Source: CAJXVA01 sp963761755 (GTDB taxonomy: Bacteria > Myxococcota_A > Polyangia > Nannocystales > Nannocystaceae). Taken from it: a stretch of 64,000 nucleotides of DNA. Below, piece after piece: positions 9,795-19,242 of this stretch. The translations under genes were made by a program, and so were the position numbers. The stretch covers positions 930,001 to 994,000 of the forward strand of contig CAVXIC010000039.1 of the NCBI GenBank assembly GCA_963761755.1, given 5' to 3'. The stretch's first letter is position 1; every line of letters begins with the position of its first letter. The notes beneath the pieces are model-generated. The model did not search any database. It was not told the origin of the DNA and saw only the letters and a list, made by a program, of their open reading frames with translations.

Positions 9795-10925
9795 ATGACC
9801 CAAGCCTCACCCAAGCCGCGCCGCCGGCTCGCCCTCGACGCGCTGCGAGGGATCGCGGTGTTCCTGATGATCGAGCAGCACGTCGGCATCTGGGTCTGGC
9901 AGGGCGCGGAGCCCGGCAAGAGCGTCATGGACTACCCGCAGCTGGTCGGCTTCAACGCGCTGGGTGGCATGGCCGCGCCGCTGTTCGTGACGCTGGCCGG
10001 CTGCGGAAGCGCGATGTTCGTCGCCGCCAACCGGCCGCACACCGACCGCACGCTCGTGCGGCGCGGCGTCGTATTGATGCTGTTCGGCCTCGCGCTCAAC
10101 CTGACGATGCAGGGCCTGGGCATGATCATCGACAGCAACGACCCCGGCTGGTTCTCGTGGGGCAGCTGGTTCGTGCTGCACATGATGGGCTTTGCGATGG
10201 CGCTGGCCCCGATCTGGCGTCGCCTCTCCAACCGGGGCCTGCTCGCGACGTGCGTCGCCGTCTTGGTGGCCACCGTCATCGTCCGCGTGTCGCTACAGAC
10301 ACCGATGAGCGTCGGCAACGCGTTCATGCGCGACGTGTCACGGCCCGGCGGGGTGTTTCGGCTCGCGTTGGCCGAGAGTCAGTTTCCGATCCTGCCGTGG
10401 CTCACCTTCTATCTGGCGGGCTTCATCACCGGCCGGTGGCTGCTCGAGGAGCGAACCGGCCGCGTCGCGATGATGGGCCTGTCGTTCGTGGCGCTGGGCG
10501 GGGGCGGCCACCTGCTGCTCGAAGCCGGCATCCTGCCCAAGGCCAACGCCTACATCAACCGGGCCTTCGAGCTGCACCTGGGCTTCTTTCCAGCCAGCGT
10601 CGCCATCGTGGGGCTGCTGCTCGGCGGCGCGCTCCTGCTGATCGCGGGCGTCAGCGCGTACGAGAATCGCCGCTCGATGCATGCCCGCAACCCGATGGTC
10701 ACGCTGGGCCGGATCTCCCTCACCCTGCTGATCCTGCACGTGCCGCTGTTCCGCCGGCTCAGTCGCATTCCGGGCATCGACCTCTGGCATGGTCTGGGTG
10801 CCAACGCCTCGCTCGCGCTGGTGTTCGGCTTCTTCTTCCTCGCGCTCGTCGGCGCCTGGTACTGGCAGCGCGTGAACTACCGCTTCGGCGCGGAGTGGCT
10901 GTTCCGCAAGCTCTCGGGCGGATGA
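9795..10925 (+). CDS. Multi-pass acyltransferase-like membrane protein (DUF1624/DUF418-like)
   Basis: The 376-residue protein has about ten membrane segments. The N-terminal motif RRLALDALRGIAVFLMIEQH is typical of the DUF1624/HGSNAT-like and OpgC-type families, where R-x-x-x-[LI]DxLRG starts the first helix. The C-terminal NPMVTLGRISLTLLILHVPL resembles the last helices of DUF418-type proteins. Such proteins are thought to move acyl groups across the inner membrane onto glycans. The gene overlaps the next one, a family 2 glycosyltransferase, by 4 bases (ATGA), so the pair may modify a surface glycan or lipid. A TACGCT box ends 10 bases before the start. The substrate is unknown. Confidence 0.72.
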   Translation: MTQASPKPRRRLALDALRGIAVFLMIEQHVGIWVWQGAEPGKSVMDYPQLVGFNALGGMAAPLFVTLAGCGSAMFVAANRPHTDRTLVRRGVVLMLFGLALNLTMQGLGMIIDSNDPGWFSWGSWFVLHMMGFAMALAPIWRRLSNRGLLATCVAVLVATVIVRVSLQTPMSVGNAFMRDVSRPGGVFRLALAESQFPILPWLTFYLAGFITGRWLLEERTGRVAMMGLSFVALGGGGHLLLEAGILPKANAYINRAFELHLGFFPASVAIVGLLLGGALLLIAGVSAYENRRSMHARNPMVTLGRISLTLLILHVPLFRRLSRIPGIDLWHGLGANASLALVFGFFFLALVGAWYWQRVNYRFGAEWLFRKLSGG

Positions 10926-11620
10926 GCGTCACGGTCGTTCTCGCGGCGTTCGACGAAGCCGCCAACATCGGGCCCGTCGTCCGAGGGTGCCGCCGCCACG
11001 CCGACGAAGTGCTCGTCGTGGACGACGGCTCGACCGACCACACGGCAGCGGTGGCCCGCGAGGCCGGCGCGCGGGTCGTCCGCCTGTCTCGAAACCGCGG
11101 CAAGGGCGTCGCCGTGCGCCGGGGTGCCCACGAGGCTCGGGGCGACGTGCTCGTGTTCATGGACGCCGACGGTCAGGACGATCCCGCGGACATCCGGTCC
11201 TTGCTCGAGGCGCTGGACGACGCGGACATGGCCGTCGGCTCGCGCTTCCTGGGCCACTTCGAGCACGAGGCGATCACCCGCCTGCACGCGTGGGGCAACC
11301 GAGCGCTCACCGGGATGGTCAACGCGCTGTTCGGCGCCCGACTCACCGACACGCAGGCTGGCTTTCGCGCGATCCGTCGCGACCGATTCCTGGCCGCAGA
11401 TCTCGACGCGACCGGCTACGACGTCGAGGTCGATCTGATCCTCGACATCCTCGGCTCCGGAGGCCACGTGGTCGAGGTGCCGGTGACCCGTCGCGCTCGG
11501 GTCCACGGGCGCAGCCACCTCCGCACCGTCCGAGACGGCGCCCGGATCGCGCTTTGCATCGCGCGGCAGCGCCTCAAGCGTCGGCGATCTGCGCGGGATC
11601 GAAGCACCCGGTCTCGGTGA
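10922..11620 (+). CDS. Family 2 glycosyltransferase (polyprenyl-phosphate type)
   Basis: The 232-residue GT-A fold enzyme starts with SVTVVLAAFDEAANIGPVV, has VVDDGSTDHT near residues 35-44 and the metal-binding FMDADGQDDP near 77-86. The C-terminal region (DTQAGFRAIRRD, GYDVEVDLIL) matches the dolichol-phosphate mannose synthase group. There are no C-terminal membrane helices. It probably loads a sugar from an NDP donor onto polyprenyl phosphate, or acts in glycan assembly, with the upstream acyltransferase-like protein. The last 47 bases overlap the convergent mtnA gene; the Arg/Ser-rich tail there is probably not conserved. Confidence 0.85.
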   Translation: MSVTVVLAAFDEAANIGPVVRGCRRHADEVLVVDDGSTDHTAAVAREAGARVVRLSRNRGKGVAVRRGAHEARGDVLVFMDADGQDDPADIRSLLEALDDADMAVGSRFLGHFEHEAITRLHAWGNRALTGMVNALFGARLTDTQAGFRAIRRDRFLAADLDATGYDVEVDLILDILGSGGHVVEVPVTRRARVHGRSHLRTVRDGARIALCIARQRLKRRRSARDRSTRSR

Positions 11621-12617
11621 TGATCTTGGTGACGAGCGCGGCGGGCGTCACGTCGAAGGCCGGGTTGCGTACCCCCACCCCCGCGGGCGTCAGCTGGACG
11701 CCGCCATGCCGCATCACCTCGCCGGGGGTGCGCTCTTCGATGGGAATGTCCGCGCCGCTGGGCAGACTGCGATCGATCGTCGTCCACGGCGCCGCGACGT
11801 AGAACGGGATGCCGTGGTGCTTGCACAGCACCGCCACGGTGTAGGTGCCGATCTTGTTGGCGACGTCGCCGTTGCGGGCGATCCGGTCGGCTCCGACGAC
11901 GGCCGCCGTGATCGCACCCGAGGCCATCAGCGCCCCGGCCATGTTGTCGGCGATGACCTCGACCGGGATGCCGTCGTGCTGCAGCTCCCACGCCGTGAGA
12001 CGGGCACCCTGCAGCACCGGGCGGGTCTCGTCGGCGAGGACGGTGTATCGCTTGCCCAGCTCGCGCCCGCGCCGGATGACGCCCAGCGCCGTGCCGTATC
12101 CCGCCGTCGCGAGCGCGCCGGCGTTGCAGTGGGTGAGCACCGCGCCATCGTCGGGCAGCAGCGGCGCGCCGTGGCCGGCCATCGCCAAGCACGACGCGAG
12201 GTCTCCCTCGGCGTGGGCCTTCGCGGTCCGCATCACCACCGAGCGAAGCGTCGCGGCGTCGGCATCGGGGGGCGCCGCGGCCATGGCCTCGCGGATCTCC
12301 CGCAGCGCGACGAAGAGGTTCACCGCCGTGGGCCGGGTATGCGCCAGCCGTTCGCAGGCCTGCTCCACCGCGGCACGGAAGCGCGTGGGGTCGTCGTCGA
12401 AATCTCGAGCGCAGACCGCCAGGCCCAGCGCTGCGACGCACGCGATCGCCGGGGCGCCCCGGACAACCAGGTCCTCGATCGCAAACGCGACCGCCTCCAC
12501 ATCCCCCGGCTCCGTCCACACCTCGGCCTGCGGGAGCTTCCGCTGGTCGAGGACCCGCAGGACGCCGGCGGCGTCATCGAGCACGAACGGACGGACGTAG
12601 GACTCGGCGTCGAACAC
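11574..12617 (-). CDS. mtnA: S-methyl-5-thioribose-1-phosphate isomerase
   Basis: MtnA converts methylthioribose 1-phosphate to methylthioribulose 1-phosphate in methionine salvage. The 347-residue protein has the usual length and motifs: RGAPAI (residues 53-58), the catalytic Cys C164 in THCNAGALAT, and the catalytic Asp D244 in GADRIARNGDVANKIGTY. The start is GTG 12617. The gene converges with the GT2 gene and diverges from the HAD-like gene at 12795. No other methionine-salvage gene is in the window, so the rest of the pathway must lie elsewhere or be absent. Confidence 0.95.
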   Translation of the reverse strand: MFDAESYVRPFVLDDAAGVLRVLDQRKLPQAEVWTEPGDVEAVAFAIEDLVVRGAPAIACVAALGLAVCARDFDDDPTRFRAAVEQACERLAHTRPTAVNLFVALREIREAMAAAPPDADAATLRSVVMRTAKAHAEGDLASCLAMAGHGAPLLPDDGAVLTHCNAGALATAGYGTALGVIRRGRELGKRYTVLADETRPVLQGARLTAWELQHDGIPVEVIADNMAGALMASGAITAAVVGADRIARNGDVANKIGTYTVAVLCKHHGIPFYVAAPWTTIDRSLPSGADIPIEERTPGEVMRHGGVQLTPAGVGVRNPAFDVTPAALVTKIITETGCFDPAQIADA

Positions 12618-12794
12618 GGCCCGTTCGTACCATGTGAGGAGGCTCTAGGGCCTCGGATCGCCGCGGGGATCCGGGCTGCCGACGATCCGCGGCGCCGGGC
12701 GAAGCCTCGGAACCGACGTCAACTCTGCGGGACGAGCGCTTCATCCCCGTACCCCGACCGCGCCTGTTACCCTGCCTCCGCTCGCGCGCTCGTC

Positions 12795-13682
12795 ATGGCC
12801 CAACGCTTGAAAATCCTCTCCGACTTCGACGGCGTCTGGACCAACCAGGGCCCCGAAGCTGCGCTCCTGCTCGACTGGATGACCACCAAGCTCGCGGAGC
12901 TGGCGAACGTGTCACCCCAGCGGGCCCAGCGGGAGCTCGGACGCATTCGCACATCCATGAAGGATGCACCCCAGCAGCACGGCTGGGCCCCCGACGGCCG
13001 CATCTCCGCCTTCCTCGACGAGGACCCGCTGGTCGAGTCGAGCGCCCTGACGCGGGCGCTGGCGTCCGGCATCGACGAGGTCTGCAAGCCCTACGCGGCA
13101 GCGGTCGCGACCGCTGGCTTCGCGTCGATGTCTGCGTTCAGCGAGTACTGCTTTCGCACCGCCACCGAGAGCTTTCGCGATGACCACCCCCCGTGCATCG
13201 TCCCCGATGCTGCCGACCTCCTCGCGGCGATCGAAGACGCCGGCGCCGAGGTCGTGATCATCTCCAACTCCGGCGCCGACAAGATCGGACGCTGGTTTCA
13301 GTCCGCTGGCGTCGACGCGGGCGAGGGTGACGAGCACGCGTTGCGCCTGCGCGGCTCGGCCATGAAGTGGTTCCTCGGAGAGACCGACGAGTCCATCGAG
13401 ATCGGCGGGCGCACGATCCACGTCGACCGCCCCAAGTATCGCGCCGCAATCGAAGCCGAGAACCCCGACCTCATCATCGGTGACGTCTTCTCGCTGGACC
13501 TGGCGATGCCCCACACGCTGCGCGCCCGGGGCGTTGCGGCTGCGCCCTCGACCCTGGTTCTCCGCCGACACGCCCACACGCCCAGCTGGGTGACGCAGAC
13601 GCGCGCCGATGGGGCGATCGACCACATCGTCGACGGCGTCGGCGACCTGCCCGCCCTCGTGCACCAGCTGCTTCGGACCTGA
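12795..13682 (+). CDS. HAD-superfamily-like protein, unassigned
   Basis: The 295-residue product has the motifs of a haloacid-dehalogenase fold: motif I ILSDFDGVWTN near residues 6-16 (nucleophile Asp and Asp+2), motif II VIISNSGAD near 154-162, and motif IV LIIGDVFSLDLA near 233-244. A helical insertion of about 90 residues between motifs I and II would form the cap. The substrate cannot be predicted. The start ATG 12795 is right for the position of motif I. The MFS transporter gene begins 6 bases after its stop, so the two are probably one operon and the enzyme may act on the transported compound. Confidence 0.7.
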   Translation: MAQRLKILSDFDGVWTNQGPEAALLLDWMTTKLAELANVSPQRAQRELGRIRTSMKDAPQQHGWAPDGRISAFLDEDPLVESSALTRALASGIDEVCKPYAAAVATAGFASMSAFSEYCFRTATESFRDDHPPCIVPDAADLLAAIEDAGAEVVIISNSGADKIGRWFQSAGVDAGEGDEHALRLRGSAMKWFLGETDESIEIGGRTIHVDRPKYRAAIEAENPDLIIGDVFSLDLAMPHTLRARGVAAAPSTLVLRRHAHTPSWVTQTRADGAIDHIVDGVGDLPALVHQLLRT

Positions 13683-13688
13683 GCGCCC

Positions 13689-15098
13689 ATGGAATGGCTC
13701 AACAAGTTCGCCCCGATCCTCATCCTGCTGGTGGTGATCGTCATCGCGCTCGGGCGCCTGCCGAAGATCGACGTCGGTCACTCCGACGCGTATCGGAGGC
13801 GCCGCGTGATGAACTGGCTGCCCGTGGGCATGCTGTACGCGTTCCTATACATGGGCCGCTACAACCTCACGGTCGCCAAGGGCGTGTTCGGTGACCTCAC
13901 CGACGCCGCCGGCGACGTGCTGATGACCAACGCGGACTTCGGGTGGATCTTCGGGATCGGCACGGCCGTGTACGGCACGGCGTTCATCATCAACGGTCCG
14001 CTCACCGACCGCATTGGGGGCAAGAAGGCGGTGCTCATCGGCGCCGCGGGCAGCCTCGTCGCCAACTTCGCGATGGGCTGGGTCGCCTACACGGAGGCCA
14101 CCACCAACCTCCTGCTGGTCTACTCGATCCTCTACGGGATCAACATGTACTTTCAGAGCTTCGGGGCGGTCTCGATCGTCAAGATCAACGCGCCGTGGTT
14201 TCACGTCCGCGAACGCGGCGTCTTCGGAGCCATCTTCGGCATCCTCATCTCGCTGGGCATCTACTTCGCCTTCGACATCGGGGGCATGATCGTCGAGGCC
14301 CTGCCGGTGCAGTGGGTGTTCTTCATCCCCTCGGCCCTGCTCGCCGCGACGGGTTTGGTGGTGTTCTTCGTCGTCGAGAACAGCCCACAGGACGCTGGCA
14401 TGGGGGACTTCGACCCCGAGGATGCCTCCTCGGGAGACACCGGCCCGCGCCTGCCCGCGGTGGCGGTCTTCAAGATGATGCTGACCAACGGCGTCATCAT
14501 GACCATCGCTGCCGTCGAGTTCTGCAGCGGCTTCCTGCGCCAGGCGATCATGCAGTGGTATCGGATCTACGCGAAGGGCATCGGGCAGACCGACGCGTTC
14601 GTGTACGACAACTGGGGCATGCTGCTGTGCTGCGCGGGCATCATGGGCGGCGTCTTCGCGGGTACGATCTCCGATCACGTCTTCCAGTCTCGCCGTGGCC
14701 CGGTCGCCGCCGTGCTCTACGCCTTGATGCTGGTCTCCGCGATCGCGCTGACCTTCCTGCTCGGCTCGACGCTGCTGACCTGGCTCATCGTGTTCATGTC
14801 GATGTGCGTCATCGGGGTGCACGGCATGCTCTCGGGTACGGCCAGCATGGACTTTGGCGGACGCAAGAACGTGGGCGTCGCGGTCGGCATCATCGACGGC
14901 TTCGTCTACGCGGGCACCGCGGTGATGTCCTTCACCTACGCGGTGCTGCTGCCCAACGGGGACGCCGCGGCGGTCGTCGACAACTGGAGCGCCTGGCCGC
15001 TGGCCATGGTGCCCGTCGCCGTGATCGGGCTGTTCTTGGCCCGACTGGTGTGGAACGCCAAGCCCCAGGGCAAGCCCAAGCCCCAGGGCAAGGCCTAG
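13689..15098 (+). CDS. MFS transporter, organophosphate:phosphate antiporter-like
   Basis: The 469-residue protein has an extra N-terminal membrane segment (residues 7-24) and then about 12 helices. YMGRYNLTVAKG near residues 56-67 and LTDRIGGKKAVLIGAAG near 101-117 match the first helix and the loop 2-3 motif of the OPA family (GlpT, UhpT). That family exchanges sugar phosphates or glycerol 3-phosphate for phosphate. The C-terminus is a short Lys/Pro/Gly repeat. It follows the HAD-like gene by 6 bases, which fits a pair for uptake and dephosphorylation of an organophosphate, but this is inference. Confidence 0.82.
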   Translation: MEWLNKFAPILILLVVIVIALGRLPKIDVGHSDAYRRRRVMNWLPVGMLYAFLYMGRYNLTVAKGVFGDLTDAAGDVLMTNADFGWIFGIGTAVYGTAFIINGPLTDRIGGKKAVLIGAAGSLVANFAMGWVAYTEATTNLLLVYSILYGINMYFQSFGAVSIVKINAPWFHVRERGVFGAIFGILISLGIYFAFDIGGMIVEALPVQWVFFIPSALLAATGLVVFFVVENSPQDAGMGDFDPEDASSGDTGPRLPAVAVFKMMLTNGVIMTIAAVEFCSGFLRQAIMQWYRIYAKGIGQTDAFVYDNWGMLLCCAGIMGGVFAGTISDHVFQSRRGPVAAVLYALMLVSAIALTFLLGSTLLTWLIVFMSMCVIGVHGMLSGTASMDFGGRKNVGVAVGIIDGFVYAGTAVMSFTYAVLLPNGDAAAVVDNWSAWPLAMVPVAVIGLFLARLVWNAKPQGKPKPQGKA

Positions 15099-15120
15099 CG
15101 CGCGCTCTCCTGCCTGCGGG

Positions 15121-16833
15121 TCAGTCCCAGCGGCTGCCCAGGCGCAGCGAGAACTCTTCGATCGTGCCCACGTCACCGGCGGTGTCGTCGACGGCGCGCA
15201 GCGTCCAGGTCCCGTTGACGGACTCGTCGCCCGAGAACCCGGACACCGAGCCTCGCACGCGCGTGAAGAAGGGCTCACCACCGGTCCCGTCGAAGACCAT
15301 CAGCTCGTTGCCGTCAGGGTTGACCAGCGTCACCGTGAGCTGCGTCGGGTCGGGGTGCGAGATGACCATGTCGACCTCGACGTCCATGTCGACGGTCGCG
15401 AGCCCGCTGACGTCGATCGTGGTCTCGGTCGCGGTCTCGGGCGTCGTGGCGTCGGCGATCTCGAGGGGGTCGACGGCGAGGGTGAAGTTGCCCCGCATCC
15501 AGGCGGGCAGACACATCCCGACCTCGGTGCGCGACAGCCCCGCGCACAGCATCCCCGCCTCCAGATCACAGCCGCCCTCGAGGGTGCAGCTCTCGCCGCC
15601 GCCGGGGGCCGAGCGGTCGACGCAGCGTCCCAGGCCGGTGTCGGGGTTGGTGCCGGTGCACGAGCCTTGCGCGCAGTCGTCGTCGCTGGCGCAGGGTCCG
15701 TTCATCGGGCCCTTGGCTGCGCTGCACTCATCGAGGTCGCCGTCGCCGTTGATGGCGACCGGCTCGTTCGAACCGACCTCGAAGTATGCGCCGACGGAGG
15801 TGTCCCCGGCCCCGAACTCGTACACGACGTAGGCCGTGGCGCTGGTGCGGTCCCAGACTTCGATCCGGTTGATCTCTTGCTGGTCGGCGGCCTCGAACGC
15901 CTCCTCGAGGGTGGTGACCTCGGCGAAGCTCGCGCTGAGCACCGCCGCGATGACCTGAGACTGCTCGGCTTCGGAGAGCGCGGAGTCGATCGTCAGCCGG
16001 CGCTGCGCACCGACCGAGAGATCCGGCGAGTCGAAGAGCTCCCGGTAGGTGGAGCCGAACGCACATTCGACGGCGAAGGGCGCCAGGCTCTCGGCGCACG
16101 CCGGGCCCATCGTCTGCGCAAACGTCTCGAAGCCTTCGCTGCAGTACGCGGGCGGCTGGGGGGCAGCGCAGGTGTTGTCGAAGATGGGCCCGAGCGCCTC
16201 ACCGTCGGTGCACACCGCGAGCACCTCTTCGGCCGTCGGCGTGGGAGTCTCGGGATCTGCAGCCGCATCGGCGTACTGCCCGCGGAAGCAGGCGAGAATG
16301 TTGCCCCGCACCCACGGGTGGCAGGCCTCGGCCTCGGGCTCGACCGGCCCGCAGTCGTCGCTGTTGCAGGTGGCCAGCAGTCGGTAGTGTCCCCGGTCGC
16401 GACCGTCGGCGGTGCCGATCACCACCAGATACTCCCCACCCTCGCCGAACACCTCGTCGAGCCGGGAGTGCCGGCCCCAGCCGTCGTCGTCGTCGAACGC
16501 GATCGCTTCGGTCCCGTATCCGCCGGCCTCGGTCCGCGGGCCGTACAGGAACATGGTGGTGTCCAGCTGCGCCGCCGTGCCCAGATGGGTGACGTCGAGC
16601 CGGACGTCGGCGCCGGCCCGCACCTCGAGCGCGTGGCCGAAGAACTGCAGGTCCTCGTCGAACGCTCCGGTGACCGGAACCTCGAACGCGAGCGCCTCGC
16701 CCGACTCGACCCGGTCCGCGACGTCGGCCTTGCCTCCGCTGAGATCCGGCTCGACCACCTTCGACGAGCCCCCTTCGTCACAGGCGGATGTCAGGAGGAG
16801 GACAGCGAAGAGCCGGCGCCGACGAGCGTTCAT
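15121..16833 (-). CDS. Lipoprotein with C-terminal proprotein-convertase P-like domain
   Basis: The 570-residue protein has a signal peptide and lipobox (LLLTSAC). A pre-peptidase-like beta-sandwich follows (about residues 40-150, with a DDDDGWG metal-like loop). The middle has several Cys pairs (GPCASDDDCAQGSC near 385-400), and residues about 440-570 match the P/Homo-B domain found beside subtilases (ISHPDPTQLTVTLVNPDGNE ... GTWTLRAVDDTAGD). No protease catalytic triad is present, so it is probably a surface binding protein. I chose ATG 16833 because the signal peptide begins there. It converges with the transporter gene. Confidence 0.75.
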   Translation of the reverse strand: MNARRRRLFAVLLLTSACDEGGSSKVVEPDLSGGKADVADRVESGEALAFEVPVTGAFDEDLQFFGHALEVRAGADVRLDVTHLGTAAQLDTTMFLYGPRTEAGGYGTEAIAFDDDDGWGRHSRLDEVFGEGGEYLVVIGTADGRDRGHYRLLATCNSDDCGPVEPEAEACHPWVRGNILACFRGQYADAAADPETPTPTAEEVLAVCTDGEALGPIFDNTCAAPQPPAYCSEGFETFAQTMGPACAESLAPFAVECAFGSTYRELFDSPDLSVGAQRRLTIDSALSEAEQSQVIAAVLSASFAEVTTLEEAFEAADQQEINRIEVWDRTSATAYVVYEFGAGDTSVGAYFEVGSNEPVAINGDGDLDECSAAKGPMNGPCASDDDCAQGSCTGTNPDTGLGRCVDRSAPGGGESCTLEGGCDLEAGMLCAGLSRTEVGMCLPAWMRGNFTLAVDPLEIADATTPETATETTIDVSGLATVDMDVEVDMVISHPDPTQLTVTLVNPDGNELMVFDGTGGEPFFTRVRGSVSGFSGDESVNGTWTLRAVDDTAGDVGTIEEFSLRLGSRWD

Positions 16834-17000
16834 GAGCGGGAGCCTGAGCAATGTCGGGACCAACCGCAACCGGGAAGAAACCCTCGTGATCCCGAGCCCG
16901 GCACGCCGCGCGGAGCGCTTCGGTGGCCAGTGTCCAAGCCACCCCGGCCACCGCGCTGGCCACCATCAACGTGCGCCTGGCCACCGCCCCCGTACGCGCA

Positions 17001-17090
17001 TCAGCCGCCCTTCGCCGTCGCGCCCCAGGTCGAGCCGTTCGCGCCCGGCGTCTCGAGGCAGAGCACCCCAGCGGTGAGCAGAGCCGTCAT
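17001..17090 (-). CDS. Small ORF coupled to hflX, 29 residues
   Basis: The ATG at 17090 overlaps the hflX stop by 4 bases (ATGA). A strong Shine-Dalgarno sequence AAGGAGGT sits 5 bases upstream, encoded by Arg-Arg codons at the end of hflX. The peptide is mildly hydrophobic at its N-terminus (MTALLTAGVLCLETPG) and Gly/Ala-rich at its end. I do not recognise it. The coupling and the strong ribosome site argue that it is translated; it could be a small envelope peptide or only a short chance frame. Confidence 0.35.
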   Translation of the reverse strand: MTALLTAGVLCLETPGANGSTWGATAKGG

Positions 17091-18454
17091 CTCGACCTCC
17101 TTCGGGCCGCCCGCGCGAGGGTCCGGACGACGTGCGGCGGACCCTCGATCAGGAACTGCGTCCCGGTCGGCGCGGCGGTGGAGCGTTGCACCCGGCACCG
17201 CGCGTAGATCGTCTCGACCAGGTCGACTCGCTCGTAGGGCACGAAGATCTCCCGCGACGCGTGGTCGACCCGCGCGACCTCGAGCAACCGCTCGCGCAGC
17301 GCCGCGATGGCCTGGGGATCCCGTGTGCTGACCACCGCGAACGGGGCCTCCCCAGCAATCCGGCGCAGCGCCCCTTCGTTCAACCCATCGCATCGATCGG
17401 CCTTGTTGAACACGACGAAGCGCGGGGTCTGCCCAGCCCCGAGGCGTTCGAGCACCGCATCGGTCTCGGCGAGTTGGGCCTCGTGCTCGGGGTCGGAGAC
17501 GTCGAGCACGACCACCAGCACGGACGCGTCCGCAACCTCGGCCAGCGTGGTCTCGAAGCTGTCGTACAGGCGCAGGGGAAGGTCCCGGATGAACCCGACC
17601 GTATCGCTGAGCAACACGTCGCCGCCGTGGCGGCTGAGGCTTCGCGAGGTGGTGTCGAGGGTCTCGAACGGCCGATCGCGAACCGAGAGATCGGCCTCGG
17701 TGAGCGCATTCATCAGCGACGTCTTCCCCGCGTTCGTGTAGCCGACCAGCGCCACCCGGGCGCAGTCCGAGCGACGGGCTCGCTGGGCGCGGTCGGAGAC
17801 CTTCAGCCGCGCGAGCCTGCGCCGCAGCTCGGCGAGCCGGCCGTCGAGGCGACGGGCGAGCAGCTCGGACGCCGTATCGCCCGCGCCGCGGCTGCCCATC
17901 ACGCCACCGGCCTGCTGATCCATGTCGAGGCCGATGCCCCGGATGCGCGGGCGCAGGTATTGAAGATGGGCAATCTCCACCTGGGTGCGAGCGCGTGCCG
18001 TGGTGGCGTGCTTCTCGAACACGTTGAGGATCACGGCCTCGCGGTCGCAGATCGGCAGGCCGACGGCGTCCTCGAGGTTCCGGGTCTGCGACGGCGAGAG
18101 CTCGGCGTCGACGACCAGCATGTCCGCACCGCACCGCTCCGCTTCGGCCGCGACCTGCGAGGCGACCCCGCGGCCGACGAAGGTTCGCGGATCGGGGCGT
18201 TCGAGTCGCCGGCTCTGCGAACCAACGACTCGGTCGCCCTGGGCCTGCACGAGGCCCGTGATCTCGGCCAGCTGCGCCTCCGCGACGCTCCTCCAGTCGC
18301 GCAGGACCGACAGCACGTAGCAGGCTTTGCCATGCTCGTGAGTCGCGGGACGCTGTCGCTTTGCGTCCCAATGGGTGGTCAGTGCCTCGAGTTGGCCCTC
18401 ATCAGCGAGGGGCACCTCGGGGTGCTCATCGATCGGTTTCGAATGGAATCTCAT
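17087..18454 (-). CDS. hflX: GTPase HflX
   Basis: HflX is a ribosome-associated GTPase that splits stalled ribosomes. The 455-residue product has the family's N-terminal domain (DPRTFVGRGVASQVAAEAE, VVDAELSPSQTRNLE), a coiled-coil linker (RGAGDTASELLARRL), and a TRAFAC-type GTPase domain. Walker A is GYTNAGKTS at about residues 238-246, G3 is SDTVGFIRDLP, and G4 is NKAD near 349-352. The start ATG 18454 follows a GGAGAAGGG ribosome site; longer in-frame starts add only low-complexity residues. A small ORF is coupled to its stop codon. Confidence 0.93.
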   Translation of the reverse strand: MRFHSKPIDEHPEVPLADEGQLEALTTHWDAKRQRPATHEHGKACYVLSVLRDWRSVAEAQLAEITGLVQAQGDRVVGSQSRRLERPDPRTFVGRGVASQVAAEAERCGADMLVVDAELSPSQTRNLEDAVGLPICDREAVILNVFEKHATTARARTQVEIAHLQYLRPRIRGIGLDMDQQAGGVMGSRGAGDTASELLARRLDGRLAELRRRLARLKVSDRAQRARRSDCARVALVGYTNAGKTSLMNALTEADLSVRDRPFETLDTTSRSLSRHGGDVLLSDTVGFIRDLPLRLYDSFETTLAEVADASVLVVVLDVSDPEHEAQLAETDAVLERLGAGQTPRFVVFNKADRCDGLNEGALRRIAGEAPFAVVSTRDPQAIAALRERLLEVARVDHASREIFVPYERVDLVETIYARCRVQRSTAAPTGTQFLIEGPPHVVRTLARAARRRSR

Positions 18455-18720
18455 GCGGAAGCCCTTCTCCGAGCGGCTGGCGGGCTTTCGAGCCTCGCGC
18501 CGATCGGAATGCGTTGGTCGGTCGAACGCAGCGCTCGCCGACGGCGCGGACTCCCGAGGGAGGCGAACGCCGGACGCGCTGCGTGTCACTTCGAGCGTGC
18601 GTTGGTGCGCGCGCGAAGGACGACGATCAAACGAAGGTGTACTGCCACATGGCGATGAGCACCGTAGCGCCGTGAACCGACCGACGCAAGGCGAAGTTCA
18701 CGGCCCAGTAATGGTCGGGC

Positions 18721-19242
18721 TCACCGAGCCTGGGCCGACCGCGCTGGGGTCCGGCACACCGAGCGCTTCCCGACCTTGCAGCCCCCGGGCTCCAGGCGCT
18801 CGAACAACCCCGCGACATCCGAGGCGACCGCGTCGTACTCCGCGCGTCGTCCAGCGAGCTGCGTGACGTAGCGATACTCATCGGTCACGAACAAGCCGAC
18901 CGAGAGGAACATCGCCTCGTCCCCTTCGTGCTCGAGCCGGAAGTCGTAGCGCAGCCCTGGCACGTCGTTGCGGGCCTGCAGTCCGGACGAGCCCTCGAGC
19001 GTGTAGCCCCGCCCGAGCAGCTTGGTCTGCAGGTCGTCGGACCAGTAGTCGAGGGTTCCGCCCGCGACGTTGTCGTAGACCGTCACGCGCAGGCCGACGC
19101 TGTCCTTGCCCTTGTAGTGCTGCGACTGCCAGTCGGCCTGGGCTTCGACGAATCCCGGGGGTGCCGCGTAGTCGATCACCGCAGCGCAGCCCACCGCGCC
19201 CAGAGACGAGGCGACCGCGACGATTCGAAGCATCAACGCCAT
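18721..19242 (-). CDS. Small lipoprotein of unknown function
   Basis: The 173-residue protein has a signal peptide and a lipobox LGAVGC, followed by a single domain rich in aromatic and acidic residues (YDFRLEHEGDEAMFLSVGLF). No known family is recognised. It overlaps the end of the DUF4349 gene by 10 bases, so both are read from one transcript. The 266 bases between it and hflX hold no gene I can support. Confidence 0.65.
   Translation of the reverse strand: MALMLRIVAVASSLGAVGCAAVIDYAAPPGFVEAQADWQSQHYKGKDSVGLRVTVYDNVAGGTLDYWSDDLQTKLLGRGYTLEGSSGLQARNDVPGLRYDFRLEHEGDEAMFLSVGLFVTDEYRYVTQLAGRRAEYDAVASDVAGLFERLEPGGCKVGKRSVCRTPARSAQAR

Noticed and set aside
9746..9796. Upstream ATG of dinB at 9796 and a possible LexA box in the divergent region
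   Set aside because: The ATG overlaps the start codon of the divergent gene and adds residues foreign to the family. No CTGT-N8-ACAG-like dyad is seen.
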